From Lactobacillus ultunensis DSM 16047 (lineage in GTDB: Bacteria > Bacillota > Bacilli > Lactobacillales > Lactobacillaceae), in assembly GCF_001436305.1 (NCBI RefSeq), contig NZ_AZFO01000004.1, positions 42,065-106,064 of the forward strand: a stretch of DNA of 64,000 nt, read 5' to 3'. The translations under genes and the position numbers were made by a program. The notes beneath the pieces were generated by a model, which had not been told where the DNA came from, did no database searches, and worked only from the letters and a program-made list of their open reading frames with translations. Each line of letters opens with the position of its first letter. Positions within the stretch are counted from its first letter, which is position 1. This document shows positions 17,018 to 28,453 of this stretch, one piece after another.

Positions 17018-17926
17018 CTAAATTTCTTCTATCCAATAATTACTGATGATATTTTGACATTTGCCAGCAATATTTTTGGCGATCTGGGAATTCTTACATA
17101 AAGTAATAGTAATTCCGCCTAAACCACCACCTGATAATTTAAAACCTAAGGCTTGATTTGCCAGTGCAATTTGTTGGAGTTGATCGATCTTTTCAGTAGA
17201 AATACCGAAGGAATGTAAAATCTCTTGTGCTTCATTAAAGACCTTGCCTACGGTTTGAACAGCGTGTGTCATCCAGGCTTTTTTAGTAATATCTGCTAAT
17301 TCACCCAAGCGTTGCATATTATTTTTTGCATCGACAGATTTGTCTAAAAGATTATGAACTTTAGTAACCGCCTCTTTAGTATTGCCTAATTGCCCGGTAT
17401 CCATAATTAGAAGGGTGGCTCCTAATTTTGCATGTAACTTTTTAGGTCCCATTTTTTTATTGAAAAATACTAAGTAATCAGAATTTACTGTTGCAGCATC
17501 AAGGCCTGAAGCTTTACCATGGTTTATCATTTCTGCATGATTAGTCACAGCCATAATTTCATCTTCAGTCAAATTAAGGTCAAAAAATTGATTCATTGCT
17601 TTGGTTGTTCCTAATGCTACGGTAGCACTTGAGCCAAATCCACGTTCCATTGGTATTTCACCAGTATAGGTTATCTTTAATGGTTGCTGAGACTTAGCTT
17701 TTTCACGCATTGTTTTGACAACGTATTTGAGGCCGTTATATTCATCTGGTGCATCAAAAAAAGGTCCGTGATAACGGGCAGTATCCATCCACATTTCGTC
17801 AGCATCTTCAACTGTAGTTTTGATATGCAAAACTTTAATAGGCATGGCTAAAGCATCGTAGCCATAGACAACTGAATGTTCTCCGATAATAATAACCTTC
17901 CCATGGGCTAAATAACTACTTTTCAT
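17018..17926 (-). CDS. mvaK1: Mevalonate kinase
   Basis: A 302-residue GHMP kinase, first gene of the mevalonate operon. It has AHGKVIIIGEHSVVYGY at the N-terminus, the ATP loop PMERGFGSSATVALG (about residue 92), KASGLDAATVNSD with the catalytic aspartate, and KLSGGGLGGITI at the C-terminus. It phosphorylates mevalonate in the pathway that feeds undecaprenyl phosphate for cell-wall synthesis. Only 9 bases separate it from mvaD. The gene is divergent from rexB. Confidence 0.94.
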   Translation of the reverse strand: MKSSYLAHGKVIIIGEHSVVYGYDALAMPIKVLHIKTTVEDADEMWMDTARYHGPFFDAPDEYNGLKYVVKTMREKAKSQQPLKITYTGEIPMERGFGSSATVALGTTKAMNQFFDLNLTEDEIMAVTNHAEMINHGKASGLDAATVNSDYLVFFNKKMGPKKLHAKLGATLLIMDTGQLGNTKEAVTKVHNLLDKSVDAKNNMQRLGELADITKKAWMTHAVQTVGKVFNEAQEILHSFGISTEKIDQLQQIALANQALGFKLSGGGLGGITITLCKNSQIAKNIAGKCQNIISNYWIEEI

Positions 17927-17950
17927 TCTTTAATCATCCTTAAATTTCAA

Positions 17951-17980
17951 ATTTTAAAAGTATGCTAAAATATTAAGCAA
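17951..17980. promoter_or_regulatory. Overlapping divergent promoters, mvaK1 and rexB
   Basis: On the plus strand TGC plus TAAAAT at 17963-17971, an extended -10 ahead of rexB. On the minus strand TTGCTT (17975-17980) and TAAAAT (17951-17956) with an 18-base spacer ahead of mvaK1. The two overlap, so the operons may compete for polymerase (inference). Confidence 0.4.
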
Positions 17981-17993
17981 GGAGTACGAACAA

Positions 17994-20900
17994 ATGATCA
18001 AAATTTTAACAGGACGGCAAACCGATCCAGTACAAGAAAAAATTCTGGAAGAAGCAGTTGAAAATTATAAGCAACATCCAGAAAACGAAACTTTTATCAT
18101 TGTCCCTAATCATATTAAGTTTACCACAGAAGTTAGAGCAATTAACAAACTTGCGACTAGTAAACATCAAAGTGAGACAGCTGTTAAAAATTTACATGTT
18201 TTATCATTCTCACGTCTTGCTTGGTTCTTTTTAAAAGATGCGGAGCAAGGTTTACCTATGCAACTAGATGATGCAGCTAGTGCAATGCTTTTAACTCATA
18301 TTGTGGAGCAGGAGAAGGATAAACTTTTAATTTTTGAAAAAACCAATACCGGTTTAATTAATCAGTTATACAGAACTATTTTACAAGTTTATGATGGCAA
18401 TTTGGATTTAGATAATATCGAAGAAGATAATCTGGATGAAGAAACTAAAAGTAAAGTTCATGATCTCAGAATTATTTATGATGCTTTTATCAAAGAAATA
18501 GCCGGCAAGTTTTCAACTAAAAATGAGGTCCAGGTTCAGTTAAATGATATTTTAGGTAAAAGCAAAAATTTGAATACTACCAGTTTTTACTTCTGTGATT
18601 TTTCTCATTTTACATTGCAGGAAACCCTAACTATCAAATTATTGATGCGTAAGGCGAAGAATGTTGTTTTAGCTTTTAAGACTAGAATTGGAGATATTAA
18701 TCCTCAAGCTGAAGAGGGTGATTATGACTATGTTATCCAACAGACGATTAAACATTTTACGTCTTTTTTGCATGAAAGAGATATGGATTATGTGGTCGAT
18801 AGTTTGCCAATTTCACCTAAGCCTACGGCAAGAGAGCTGTTAAATGGTTTATGGACAGAAACTATTCCTAAAGTTGATGAATTAGATCAAGTACAACTAG
18901 TAAAAGCTGATTCACGTTATGCGGAGGCTTATTTTGTTGCACGGACAATTTATCAGCAAGTCGCACTGGGGAAATTTAGGTATCATGATTTCTTAGTTTT
19001 AGCTCCAGATTTAAAGGAATATGAAACTTACCTCATACCTATCTTAAGGCAGCATCATATTCCGTTTTTCAATGACTTACAGCAAGAGATGAAATATCAT
19101 CCTCTGGTTGTCTTAATTGAAAGTCTGTTTAATTTACGTGATTTAAAAGATAACCCATTTCAAACTTCAAATATGTTGGCTATCTTAAAGACTCATTTGC
19201 TTATACCATCGTGGTATAAAGAAGAAGCAGAATATATTCATGATGTTGATGAATTGGAAAATTTTGTTTTAGCTCATGGAATTAATCATGGCTTATGGAG
19301 AAAGTCTTTTTCTCATTTTGTTGATGCGGAAGTCATTCGTTTGGACAAAATGGATGAAGAAGTCGCCAAAATTGATCGTTTACGAGGTTATCTAGTTGAT
19401 AAAGTAACAACATTATTTGAAAGTCTTGGTGGGGAAGAAGATAGTCAGAAAGCTTTAACGATTTTCTTTGATTTTTTAACTCAAAATGGAGTGGCAGCCA
19501 AGCTTGAACAATGGAGGGATGCTGCTAATGAAGCAGGGGATCTTCAACAAGCACAGCAACCAGAGCAGTTATGGGATTTGTTAATTCAACTTTTAAAAGA
19601 TTATTTGACAATTAATCCTGAAAAATTTGATCTAGAAGAATTCTTTAATATGTTGATTAATGCATTTAAGGAAGCCAATTTCTCTCAAATTCCATCAACT
19701 TTAGATGCAGTGAACCTATCTGAAATGGGAATGGTTCAAACTAGTGGCTATGAGCAAGTATTTATCATTGGGGCTACGAGTGGTAATTTGCCAGCTATTC
19801 AAAAGATGCCAGGTTTTTTGACTACAGAAAATTTGAATCAGTTACAAACTAGCTTTGATTCAGATTCATATTTGGAAGATAATCAACAATTAAATAATTT
19901 GGATCAGAATTATCAGTTCGGCCTTTCTTTATCTCTTGCGCAAAAGAAAGTTTATGTTTCTTATCCCGTTTTGAATGCATCTAATGAAAGTTTAGATCCT
20001 TCGATTTATTATAAGCGACTTGAAAGTTATGGTGCTCATGAGTTTTGGCAACATGATTTACCTGAAAAAATGCAAGATTTGTTGAGCTTCATCACTAATC
20101 CTGATTCAAGTCTTGGTTATTTGGCATACATGAATTCAATCAACTCATCAAAAACAATTGACGAATTATTGGAGATCACGCAAAAAGCATTACCACAAAA
20201 GACTGATGATATTTTAAAGGCTAGCCAGTTTGATAATCAACCAGAAGATATTGGACAGGATTTAGCTTCTCAATTATACGGACAGAATTTGAATTCATCA
20301 GTTTCTCAATTAGAAACTTTCTATGAAAATTCATATGAATATTTTTTAACTTATGGTTTGAAATTACGTAAGCGATTTGAAAATGAATTTGATGTTATTC
20401 AAGCGGGTAATTATTTCCATGAGACGTTTGATCGCTTAGTTAAACAGTTAAATAAGCGTCATCTTGATCTTGCCGATCTGAATAGCGTTGAATTAGAACA
20501 AATGCTTAATTCTGTTCGGGATGTGATGAAAGATGAAGGTAAATATGCACAATTAATGAATGATCCATTTAATCAGTATTTGTTTAAATGCCTTGATCAT
20601 ACTACCTCAAAAGTGGCTCATAATTGGCGTAAATCATTAACTAAGACACCACTTAGAGCTAAATATTCAGAATTAAGTTTTGGTATTGGAGAAAAAATCA
20701 AGGGTTTGAGTTTTGAAGTACCTGATCTGTCTGGAGTTCATAAAGTGGACTTACGGGGAAAGATGGATCGTGTAGATCTAGCTAACTTTACAGACAATAG
20801 TCAGGTTTTGGCTCAAGTTATTGACTATAAATCTTCTGCTAAAAAATTCGATTTAGGGATGTTTTATAACGGTATTGCACTGCAAATGGTATCTTATTTG

Positions 20901-21476
20901 GATGTCCTAATTAAAAATGGTCAATTCTTTGCTGGTGATGAACAATTATCATTACTGGGAGCCTTCTATCAAACTGTTACTAGACAATTAGAGCGATTAA
21001 ATAGCAATAAGCTGATTGATAGCAAGTTAAATATTCGTGAATCTGCTACTGATAGTAAGCCTAAATTAATGTATAACGGTTTAATTAGTAATGATCCCCA
21101 AATTTTAACTGAAGCTGAACCTCTTTTAGAAAATAGTAGCAGTCAGCCTTCTCAGCTTTACACTGGCGTCAAAACAAAAGCAAAAGGTGGATTCAGCTTA
21201 CCAACTAATCGAAGCTTTAGCGAGGAAGAAATCGAGTTGTTGCTTGAATATGATGAGTATTTGATTAAGGAAGCATCAAGCCAGATTCTTTCAGGTAAGA
21301 TTAAATTAAATCCATATAAGTATGGTAAAACCAGAAGTGCTCTGACTTATTCTGACTTTAAAGATATTTTCTTCTTTGATGCAATGCTTAGACAAAACCA
21401 ATATCATGAAATTTCAAATATGAAGAAAAAAGAGTTATTAACTAAAATCAAGGAAAAACTAGGAAAGGAGGATTAA
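17994..21476 (+). CDS. rexB: ATP-dependent helicase/nuclease subunit B (RexB/AddB)
   Basis: An 1160-residue RexB/AddB subunit of the double-strand-break resection nuclease. The N-terminal helicase-like domain starts [17 protein letters not shown], without a full Walker A, as is usual in the RexB branch. The C-terminal RecB-type nuclease has [12 protein letters not shown] with the catalytic Asp and Lys and a downstream Gln/Tyr motif ([10 protein letters not shown]). The AddB cluster cysteines are absent: the first site reads [12 protein letters not shown] and the C-terminal trio region reads [16 protein letters not shown] 17994 follows AAGGAG. The stop is 2 bases before rexA. Confidence 0.92.
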   Translation: MIKILTGRQTDPVQEKILEEAVENYKQHPENETFIIVPNHIKFTTEVRAINKLATSKHQSETAVKNLHVLSFSRLAWFFLKDAEQGLPMQLDDAASAMLLTHIVEQEKDKLLIFEKTNTGLINQLYRTILQVYDGNLDLDNIEEDNLDEETKSKVHDLRIIYDAFIKEIAGKFSTKNEVQVQLNDILGKSKNLNTTSFYFCDFSHFTLQETLTIKLLMRKAKNVVLAFKTRIGDINPQAEEGDYDYVIQQTIKHFTSFLHERDMDYVVDSLPISPKPTARELLNGLWTETIPKVDELDQVQLVKADSRYAEAYFVARTIYQQVALGKFRYHDFLVLAPDLKEYETYLIPILRQHHIPFFNDLQQEMKYHPLVVLIESLFNLRDLKDNPFQTSNMLAILKTHLLIPSWYKEEAEYIHDVDELENFVLAHGINHGLWRKSFSHFVDAEVIRLDKMDEEVAKIDRLRGYLVDKVTTLFESLGGEEDSQKALTIFFDFLTQNGVAAKLEQWRDAANEAGDLQQAQQPEQLWDLLIQLLKDYLTINPEKFDLEEFFNMLINAFKEANFSQIPSTLDAVNLSEMGMVQTSGYEQVFIIGATSGNLPAIQKMPGFLTTENLNQLQTSFDSDSYLEDNQQLNNLDQNYQFGLSLSLAQKKVYVSYPVLNASNESLDPSIYYKRLESYGAHEFWQHDLPEKMQDLLSFITNPDSSLGYLAYMNSINSSKTIDELLEITQKALPQKTDDILKASQFDNQPEDIGQDLASQLYGQNLNSSVSQLETFYENSYEYFLTYGLKLRKRFENEFDVIQAGNYFHETFDRLVKQLNKRHLDLADLNSVELEQMLNSVRDVMKDEGKYAQLMNDPFNQYLFKCLDHTTSKVAHNWRKSLTKTPLRAKYSELSFGIGEKIKGLSFEVPDLSGVHKVDLRGKMDRVDLANFTDNSQVLAQVIDYKSSAKKFDLGMFYNGIALQMVSYLDVLIKNGQFFAGDEQLSLLGAFYQTVTRQLERLNSNKLIDSKLNIRESATDSKPKLMYNGLISNDPQILTEAEPLLENSSSQPSQLYTGVKTKAKGGFSLPTNRSFSEEEIELLLEYDEYLIKEASSQILSGKIKLNPYKYGKTRSALTYSDFKDIFFFDAMLRQNQYHEISNMKKKELLTKIKEKLGKED

Positions 21477-21478
21477 TT

Positions 21479-24400
21479 TTGCCACATTTTACGAAAGAAC
21501 AAGAAAAAGCTATTAATGATCGAGGACATGATATATTAGTTTCTGCATCAGCTGGGAGTGGTAAGACAACTGTGTTAGTTGAACGAGTATTAAGAGAAAT
21601 TTTAGCTGGTACTCAAGTTAACGAACTATTAGTTGTTACTTTCACCAAAGCTGCTGCCGAAGAAATGAAAACCAGGATTAAAAATGCTTTGACTAAAGAA
21701 TTAGCAAAACCAGGTGCAAATCGTAGATATTTGCGTGAGCAACTTAATCAAATCGATACTGCTAATATTTCAACTATTGACGCTTTTTGTCTTGAAGTTA
21801 TTCATCGTTTTTACTATTCAGTTGACTTAGATCCTAGTTTTCAAATTTTAACTGATGAAACTCAGGCAGCTTTGTTGAAAGAACGTGCTTTGAGAGAAAT
21901 TGAAGGAGAGCGCTTAACTGCTAAGGATTCTAGCTTTAGAAAATTTTATGATAACTTTGCTGGTGATAGGGATGCCGATAGTTCACGAGATTTATTGTTA
22001 GATTTATATAATTTTGCAATGGCTAAGCCGGATTATCAAAAGTGGTTACAAAAATTACCAGTTATCTATGAGACCGATGATAAAGTTGTTGCTTCGAAGT
22101 TGTGGCAACGAAAAATCAAGCCTTATTTACTAGATAGCTTTGGTGATTTGCAGGGTAAGATTAATAATCATTTAGAGGCAACAATTTTTGAAACAAAAGA
22201 ATTGAAAAAATGTCGGGATGACTTTACTCTTTTTGAACAAAATTTAGACAATTTTATAACTGCCTTAGAAAATGATGAAGACTACGATCATCAAAGGAAA
22301 TTATTACGTGCTTGTACCTTTAATGGTAGGTATCGAAAATCAAAAAATTGGGATGAGGATATCCTAGATTTTTATAATGAGATGCAAAAGATTAAAGATG
22401 AGGCTAAGGACCAAATATTTGATACGTTTACATCATTTTTTGCAACTAATGAAAAAGAACAACTTGAAATCATGCAAGATGGGGAAAAAATAGTCAGCGC
22501 TATTTCCCAAGCAGAAATTGCATTAATTCAGCGATTTAATAAATTAAAGCGTGACGAGAACTGGCTGGACTATAGTGATATGGAACAGTTAGCATATCAA
22601 ATCCTAAGTCAAGACACATCGAGTTCAAAGATGGCACGAGAATTCTATCAAAACAAATTTAAGGAAATTTTGGTTGATGAATATCAAGATATCAATGCGC
22701 TCCAAGAAAAGATTATTCAACAAGTCAAGAATCCTGAAAAGAATACTTTGTTTATGGTAGGAGATGTTAAGCAGTCAATTTATGGTTTTAGACAAGCAGA
22801 GCCAAGTTTGTTTCTTAAAAAATATCACGATTTTGCTAGTGATCAGGATGATCATGAGGAACGAATTTTGCTTTCTGATAATTTCCGTTCTACTCAACCT
22901 GTAGCAGAAACTGTTAATACTTTATTTAATAGTATTTTGAGTTCTAATTTTGGCGGAATTAATTATCAACACGAAGGCCAACTGATTTTTGGTGCGAAAT
23001 ATTATCCAGAGAATCTACCCAAGGCTAGTGAAGTTATTGTTCATAAAAAAGAAAAAAACAACGAGGAAGAATCTAATAGTGATGTAGATTTCTCTGAAAT
23101 TCAAATGGTATTGGCTCGTATTAAGCAATTAAAAAAAGAACACGTTCAAATTTATGATTCTGATAAAAAAGAAGTGCGTGAGCTAAAATATAGTGATATC
23201 GCCATACTGACAAGAAGCCATAGTGATAATCTGAACATCATGCAGGAATTTGCTAAGGAAAATGTCCCTCTTTTTGTTACTGATGCAGAGAATTACTTTC
23301 AAACTTTTGAATTAACTGTAATGATGAATTATCTGAAGATCATTGATAATCCAGATCAAGATATTCCATTGGTTACTGTTTTACGCTCACCATTATTTAA
23401 TTTTGGTGAAAAAGAACTAGCTATGATTAGAATTAAAAGTAAGAATAGCAGTTTTTATAGTGCACTCACTTCTTACGTTGGAGTTGGAGACACCTTAAGT
23501 AAAAAGTGTAAGGATTTTTTAAATCAATTAGCTGATTTGCGTGAATTTGCGACTACTCATAGAATTTCAGAATTAATTTGGAGTATTTATGCACGAACTA
23601 ATTTAATAGAAATAATGACTGCTTTACCTAATGGGGAACAACGGAGGGTTAACCTAGAAGCACTTTATGAACGCGCATCTTCCTATGAAAGCGCAGGGTT
23701 CAAAGGACTTTATCAATTTATTAATTTCATTAATAGAATGAGACAAAGCCAAAAGGATTTAGCGCAACCTTTATTAAGTAAAGAGGCAGGTAACGCTGTT
23801 CGTTTGATGACAATTCACGGTTCAAAAGGATTGGAATTTCCGATTGTTTTCTATCTAGGGATGCATCATCAATATCAACTACGTGATTTGAAAGGAAATT
23901 ATGTAATTAATCCAGACAGTGTTGGCATTACTCTTAGAGAAAAGCATTATCGCGTAGATTCTTTAGTAAAAGCAATGGGTAATGTTACAAAAAAGAGACA
24001 ATTGCTTGAAGAAGAGGCGCGTGTACTTTATGTTGCATTAACTAGAGCTAAACAGAAGTTGATTTTAGTGGGTGATATTCCTAGTTTTGATAAAAAAGTA
24101 AAAGATTGGTCAAATGAGTTAGATCATAAAGGGCAATTACCACTGGCTGATAAATTATCTGCAACAACTCCTTTGAGCTTTATGGGTCCTGCTTTAGCTT
24201 TTGATCGGCATGTTGCTATTAAGATGAATGATATTACTAATTCAGTTGACCAAAGTCAGTCATTGCTTTTTGTAGATTATTCAGATGAAGAAATCCAAAA
24301 AATGAATAATTCAAATGAAAATCAGTCGGAAGATGAGATTGATGATAATTTGAGGTCTTTGCTGACTAAGACGACTAGGAATATGTATCAGTTTAACTAT

Positions 24401-25102
24401 CCATTTAAAGATGCTAGTGAAACTACTGCATATCAAGCTGTTTCTGAGATTAAGAAGGTTTTTAATGATCCAATTGATACAGATTTAGAAAATTCGCATG
24501 TATTAACGTCAACTAATCGTTATTTACAACCAATTGATACAAAACCTAATTTCCTATATCAAACGAAATTTACTGGTGCTGAAATTGGTACTGCTACGCA
24601 CTTAATTTTGCAATATTATAATTATGCAGGTGATGGTAGTACTGATCAGCTAGATCAAGAAATTGCAGAATTAATTGACCAAAAAAAGCTAAATCCAGAT
24701 ATTGTTTCTAGTTTAAAGAAAGATCAAATTGAATGGTTTGTTCATAGTGATTTTTCAAAAGATTTTTGGAAATTTCCAGAAAATCTTAAGCGAGAAGTTG
24801 ACTTTTCAAGTTTATTGTCTGCTAAAACTCTATTTGAGAATTTTAGTGATCCAAATGCTAAAATTCTTGTTCATGGGACAATTGATGGTTATTTTGTCAC
24901 AAATAATGGTATTATTTTGTTTGACTACAAAACTGATCATGTAAATAAATCACACTTGGATAAGTCTATTGAATTAATTAAAGAAAAGTATACTGGACAG
25001 CTTCGTTTATATGAACGAGCTTTAAATGAATTTAGTCAAAAGAAAGTAATTGGTAAGTATTTAATACTGCTTGATGCCAAGAGAGCAGTCGAATTTAAGT
25101 AG
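21479..25102 (+). CDS. rexA: ATP-dependent helicase/nuclease subunit A (RexA/AddA)
   Basis: A 1207-residue UvrD-like helicase fused to a RecB-family nuclease. Walker A is SASAGSGKTTVLVERV (about residue 23), motif II is LVDEYQDINALQ, motif III MVGDVKQSIYGFRQA, motif V MTIHGSKGLEFPIV and motif VI RVLYVALTRAKQKL. The nuclease part has HLILQ (His) and ILFDYKTDHV (Asp and Lys). The start is TTG 21479, 7 bases after a perfect AAAGGAGG. With RexB it resects double-strand breaks under Chi control. Confidence 0.95.
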   Translation: MPHFTKEQEKAINDRGHDILVSASAGSGKTTVLVERVLREILAGTQVNELLVVTFTKAAAEEMKTRIKNALTKELAKPGANRRYLREQLNQIDTANISTIDAFCLEVIHRFYYSVDLDPSFQILTDETQAALLKERALREIEGERLTAKDSSFRKFYDNFAGDRDADSSRDLLLDLYNFAMAKPDYQKWLQKLPVIYETDDKVVASKLWQRKIKPYLLDSFGDLQGKINNHLEATIFETKELKKCRDDFTLFEQNLDNFITALENDEDYDHQRKLLRACTFNGRYRKSKNWDEDILDFYNEMQKIKDEAKDQIFDTFTSFFATNEKEQLEIMQDGEKIVSAISQAEIALIQRFNKLKRDENWLDYSDMEQLAYQILSQDTSSSKMAREFYQNKFKEILVDEYQDINALQEKIIQQVKNPEKNTLFMVGDVKQSIYGFRQAEPSLFLKKYHDFASDQDDHEERILLSDNFRSTQPVAETVNTLFNSILSSNFGGINYQHEGQLIFGAKYYPENLPKASEVIVHKKEKNNEEESNSDVDFSEIQMVLARIKQLKKEHVQIYDSDKKEVRELKYSDIAILTRSHSDNLNIMQEFAKENVPLFVTDAENYFQTFELTVMMNYLKIIDNPDQDIPLVTVLRSPLFNFGEKELAMIRIKSKNSSFYSALTSYVGVGDTLSKKCKDFLNQLADLREFATTHRISELIWSIYARTNLIEIMTALPNGEQRRVNLEALYERASSYESAGFKGLYQFINFINRMRQSQKDLAQPLLSKEAGNAVRLMTIHGSKGLEFPIVFYLGMHHQYQLRDLKGNYVINPDSVGITLREKHYRVDSLVKAMGNVTKKRQLLEEEARVLYVALTRAKQKLILVGDIPSFDKKVKDWSNELDHKGQLPLADKLSATTPLSFMGPALAFDRHVAIKMNDITNSVDQSQSLLFVDYSDEEIQKMNNSNENQSEDEIDDNLRSLLTKTTRNMYQFNYPFKDASETTAYQAVSEIKKVFNDPIDTDLENSHVLTSTNRYLQPIDTKPNFLYQTKFTGAEIGTATHLILQYYNYAGDGSTDQLDQEIAELIDQKKLNPDIVSSLKKDQIEWFVHSDFSKDFWKFPENLKREVDFSSLLSAKTLFENFSDPNAKILVHGTIDGYFVTNNGIILFDYKTDHVNKSHLDKSIELIKEKYTGQLRLYERALNEFSQKKVIGKYLILLDAKRAVEFK

Positions 25103-25116
25103 GAAGGAGGAAAGAA

Positions 25117-27899
25117 ATGGCAAAGATTTTTGCGAAAGATACCTTTGCTGTTGTTGATTTAGAAACTACAGGAACACAGCGAGAAAACGGCCATCATATT
25201 ATTCAATTTGGTTGCGCTATTATTAAAAATCTGAAAGTTGTCAAAACGTATTCTTTTATGATTAATCCTCATCGTGAAATACCACAATCCGTTGTCAATT
25301 TGACAGGAATTCATAATGAGGATGTAGCTAAAGAAAAAGATTTCAAATTTTATGCACCTAAAATTGTCAAAATTCTGCAGAATGCTGTTTTTGTAGCTCA
25401 TAATGTGGATTTTGACTTACCTTTTTTAAATTATGAATTAACTCAACATGGTTATGATGCGTTAACCAATAAAGCAATTGATACTGTTGAATTAGCTAAA
25501 ATTGCTTTTCCAACTTTGCCATCATATAAATTAAGTGATTTAACTTCTCAGCTAGAAATAAAGCATTTGAACCCACATAAGGCTGATTCCGATGCTTATG
25601 GTACAGCTATTTTACTAATTAAAATTATCAAACAATTAGAAAAGTTACCACAGGCAACCTTGAATACATTAAGCTCTTTATCACATGGTTTAATTCGTGA
25701 TACTTCGTGGGTTATTACTACAATCGCTGATAATCTGAGGAAAGAGAAAAGACCACTTGGATCCGAATATATCCAAGTTCGTAATATTGTTTTACAAAAG
25801 CAGAATGAACATTTTGATAGTCATGGTGAAAATGATAAGTTTCCAGAGAATGACAATGAAAAAAGAAAACTATTTAAAGGAAAATTACATTTTCGCCGAG
25901 CTCAAGTTGATTTAATTAATCACTTGCATCAATTTATTAATGATCCTACAAAAAGAGCAATGTTGATTGAAGCACCTAATGGGACTGGAAAAACTTTTTC
26001 ATATTTGTTTTCATATGCTTATCAGCTTTATTCAGGAAGAAAATTGGTAATAGCAACACCTACCAAAGTATTGCAAGAACAGGTAATGAAACAAGAAATC
26101 CCGCAACTATTAAAAGTTACTAAATTGGATCTTAAGGCTGAAGTTGTTAAATCAAGTAGTCGGTATCTCTTGATCTTGATGGTTTTGTGCAGACTATTTT
26201 TCAGGGTACGCCTAATAAACCAACTTTAATATTACAAATGCAGATTTTAGTTTGGTTAACAGAGACTAAAACAGGTGATCTAGATGAGCTAAATTTGACC
26301 AATTATAACGCACCTTTGTTTGCACAAATTCAGCATCCTGGAGATGCAAGAGTAGGAAGTCGCTTTGCTGAAGTAGATTTCTGGAATCTTGCTCGTCGTA
26401 GACAAGAAGAAGCTGATATTTTAGTAACTAATCATGCTTATTTAGCAAATCACTATATGGATACTATTTGGGGGCAAAATCCTTATTTGGTAATTGATGA
26501 AGCTCATCGATTTGCTGATAATGTAATTAGTTCTCGTAACGATTCACTTCGTTTTGAAGCACTTTGGGGTGTTCTTAGTCATTTACGGAACTTGCTTTAT
26601 TATTCTGATGAAGGCGTTGAAAATCAGTTTAATGATAATGTTCAATTAAACTATCTGTTAAAGAAATTAGATCCAGAAATTTTAGATTTAATTCATTTAA
26701 TTAATAAATTACAAAAAGAACTTTATGCTCAGTATTCTAATGCTATTAATAAATTAACTTTATCAAATGGTACTTTAGAATTAAGTTTTCAAGGAAAAGG
26801 ATTGTTTAATTCTGATAGTCAGTTTAAGGAAATCCTTCCAAAATTTGAACAAAAACTTGAAAAAGTTAGAGATCTTACAAATCAAGTTTTGTTTGAACTC
26901 TATCATGAACAAGAGCGTATGCTGATTAATGTTGAATCATTAGTTGGAGAAATTACAGAACAAATTGATCGTCTAGACTATTATTCTGAAAAAGGATATC
27001 AATTGGCAGATTTGCTTTCGGATCAGAATAACGTGGAGCAAGATGGTTTTATCCTGATGATTACTAATTCAGAAGATCCACTTAGTACTAATTTGAACTG
27101 GTTGATGCTTGATGCTAGTGAAGTCCTTAAGCAAATATATAGTCGTTTTGATCACATTGCATTTGTGAGTGCTACTTTAACAAGCAATCATAATTTTGAC
27201 TTTGCGTTAAGTCAATTAGCACTAGGGGATATGAATCTGGTTAAATATATTGGTAAAAGCACCTTTAATATGAAGAAACATTTACAGGTGCTTTCTGTTA
27301 AAGATATGCCAGAACCAGATAGTGATACCTATGAAGAAAATATTGAACAGATTTTAGTTAACGATTTACAAGGGAAAAATCATATTTTGGTGTTGATGAC
27401 TAATCTTGAAAAAATTCGCGATGTTTTTACCGCAATTTTAAATGCACCAGAACTAAAAAATTTCGAAATCCTTGCTCAAGGGATGTCTGGTTCTAATAAC
27501 CGAATTGCTAAAAGATTTGTAATTGCAAAAAAAGCAATTATTATTGGAGCAGATAGTTTTTGGGAAGGAATTGATTTCCATAATTGTGGGATAGACACTG
27601 TTTTTGCGGCTAGAATACCTTTTGAGTCTCCTGATCAGCCAGAGGTTCGTTTAAGACAAAAGAAATTGGAAGATCAAGGGATTAATGTTTTTGAAAAAGA
27701 CAGTTTACCGCGAGCTGTTATTCGCTTCAGACAAGGTATGGGGCGTTTGATTCGGGGTGAACATGATCATGGTCAATTTGTCATTTTAGATCCTAGAATA
27801 TGGTCTAAGAGTTACGGTCAAGCGTTTATTCAATCTATTCCGGTTGAAATCGAAAAAGTTACAAAAAAAGAACTAAAAAAGAAGTTAAGAAATAAATAA
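25117..27899 (+). pseudogene. dinG: dinG exonuclease-helicase, frameshifted at about 26167
   Basis: Two overlapping frames together make one DinG of about 927 residues. Part 1 (25117-26229) holds the DnaQ-type exonuclease (VVDLETTG, AHNVDFDLPF, HKADSDAYG) and the helicase Walker A (EAPNGTGKT). Part 2, in another frame to 27899, holds the DEAH box (VIDEAHRF), GADSFWEGIDF and RFRQGMGRLIR. Frame 1 reads correctly to CGG TAT at 26161-26166; from 26169 the other frame continues with LDLDGFVQTIF. So two bases (CT, 26167-26168) are extra or one is missing. The helicase is split between Walker A and DEAH and cannot work as two pieces; the exonuclease domain could still be made. AAGGAGG precedes the ATG. 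Confidence 0.85.
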
Positions 27900-27901
27900 A
27901 A

Positions 27902-28399
27902 ATGATACAAGACGATACAAGGCAAACAATAAAATTTGTGGGATGGGTAATAGGATTAATTATCATAGCATTTTTAGCTAGCATTGTAATTTTTTATTGT
28001 GCGGGGGCGAAAAGTCGAGGCAATGATCAAAAAATAGCACAACTCGCATCAAACAAGACGCCTATCACTAATATTCAAAAGTATTATCATTTGGATCGTG
28101 GTACTAGTAGTTATGCCATTAAAGGTACTAATCGAAAGGGAGAAGGCTATTACTTTATTTATTTACCAAATACTAAAAAAGCTTATTTATATTCAGCCAA
28201 GAAAGGTGTAAGTGAGGATAGAATAAAAAATAATTTTAAATCTTCTCACACTGATGCTACAATAAATCATATTAATCTGGGTTGGTATAAAGGAGAAGCC
28301 GTCTGGGAAGTTGCTTATAAGAAACAAAATGGCAATCTAGGCTATACTTTATATGAATTCAAAAACGGAAATGATATATCAGAAGTCGATAATTTATAG
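27902..28399 (+). CDS. TseB/YpmB-like membrane-anchored protein (DUF5590)
   Basis: A 165-residue protein with one N-terminal membrane segment (about residues 11-32) and an extracellular domain with the pattern of the YpmB/TseB family (YYHLDRGTSSYAIKGTNRKG, then a repeat-like second half ending GYTLYEFKNG). In Bacillus TseB works with a class A/B penicillin-binding protein in cell elongation. The position between dinG and asnS is the classic dinG-ypmB-asnS order, which supports the call. The ATG is 3 bases after the dinG stop. Confidence 0.8.
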   Translation: MIQDDTRQTIKFVGWVIGLIIIAFLASIVIFYCAGAKSRGNDQKIAQLASNKTPITNIQKYYHLDRGTSSYAIKGTNRKGEGYYFIYLPNTKKAYLYSAKKGVSEDRIKNNFKSSHTDATINHINLGWYKGEAVWEVAYKKQNGNLGYTLYEFKNGNDISEVDNL

Positions 28400-28453
28400 A
28401 AACTTTGGTATTATGGAAACTGTATAATTGATAAAAAGGTGGATAGGAATTTT

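Noticed and set aside
26150..26200. Programmed ribosomal frameshift in dinG
   Set aside because: No slippery heptamer, no internal Shine-Dalgarno at the right distance and no clear downstream pseudoknot.
28400..28453. T-box leader of asnS
   Set aside because: The space is too short and no T-box sequence or specifier hairpin is present.
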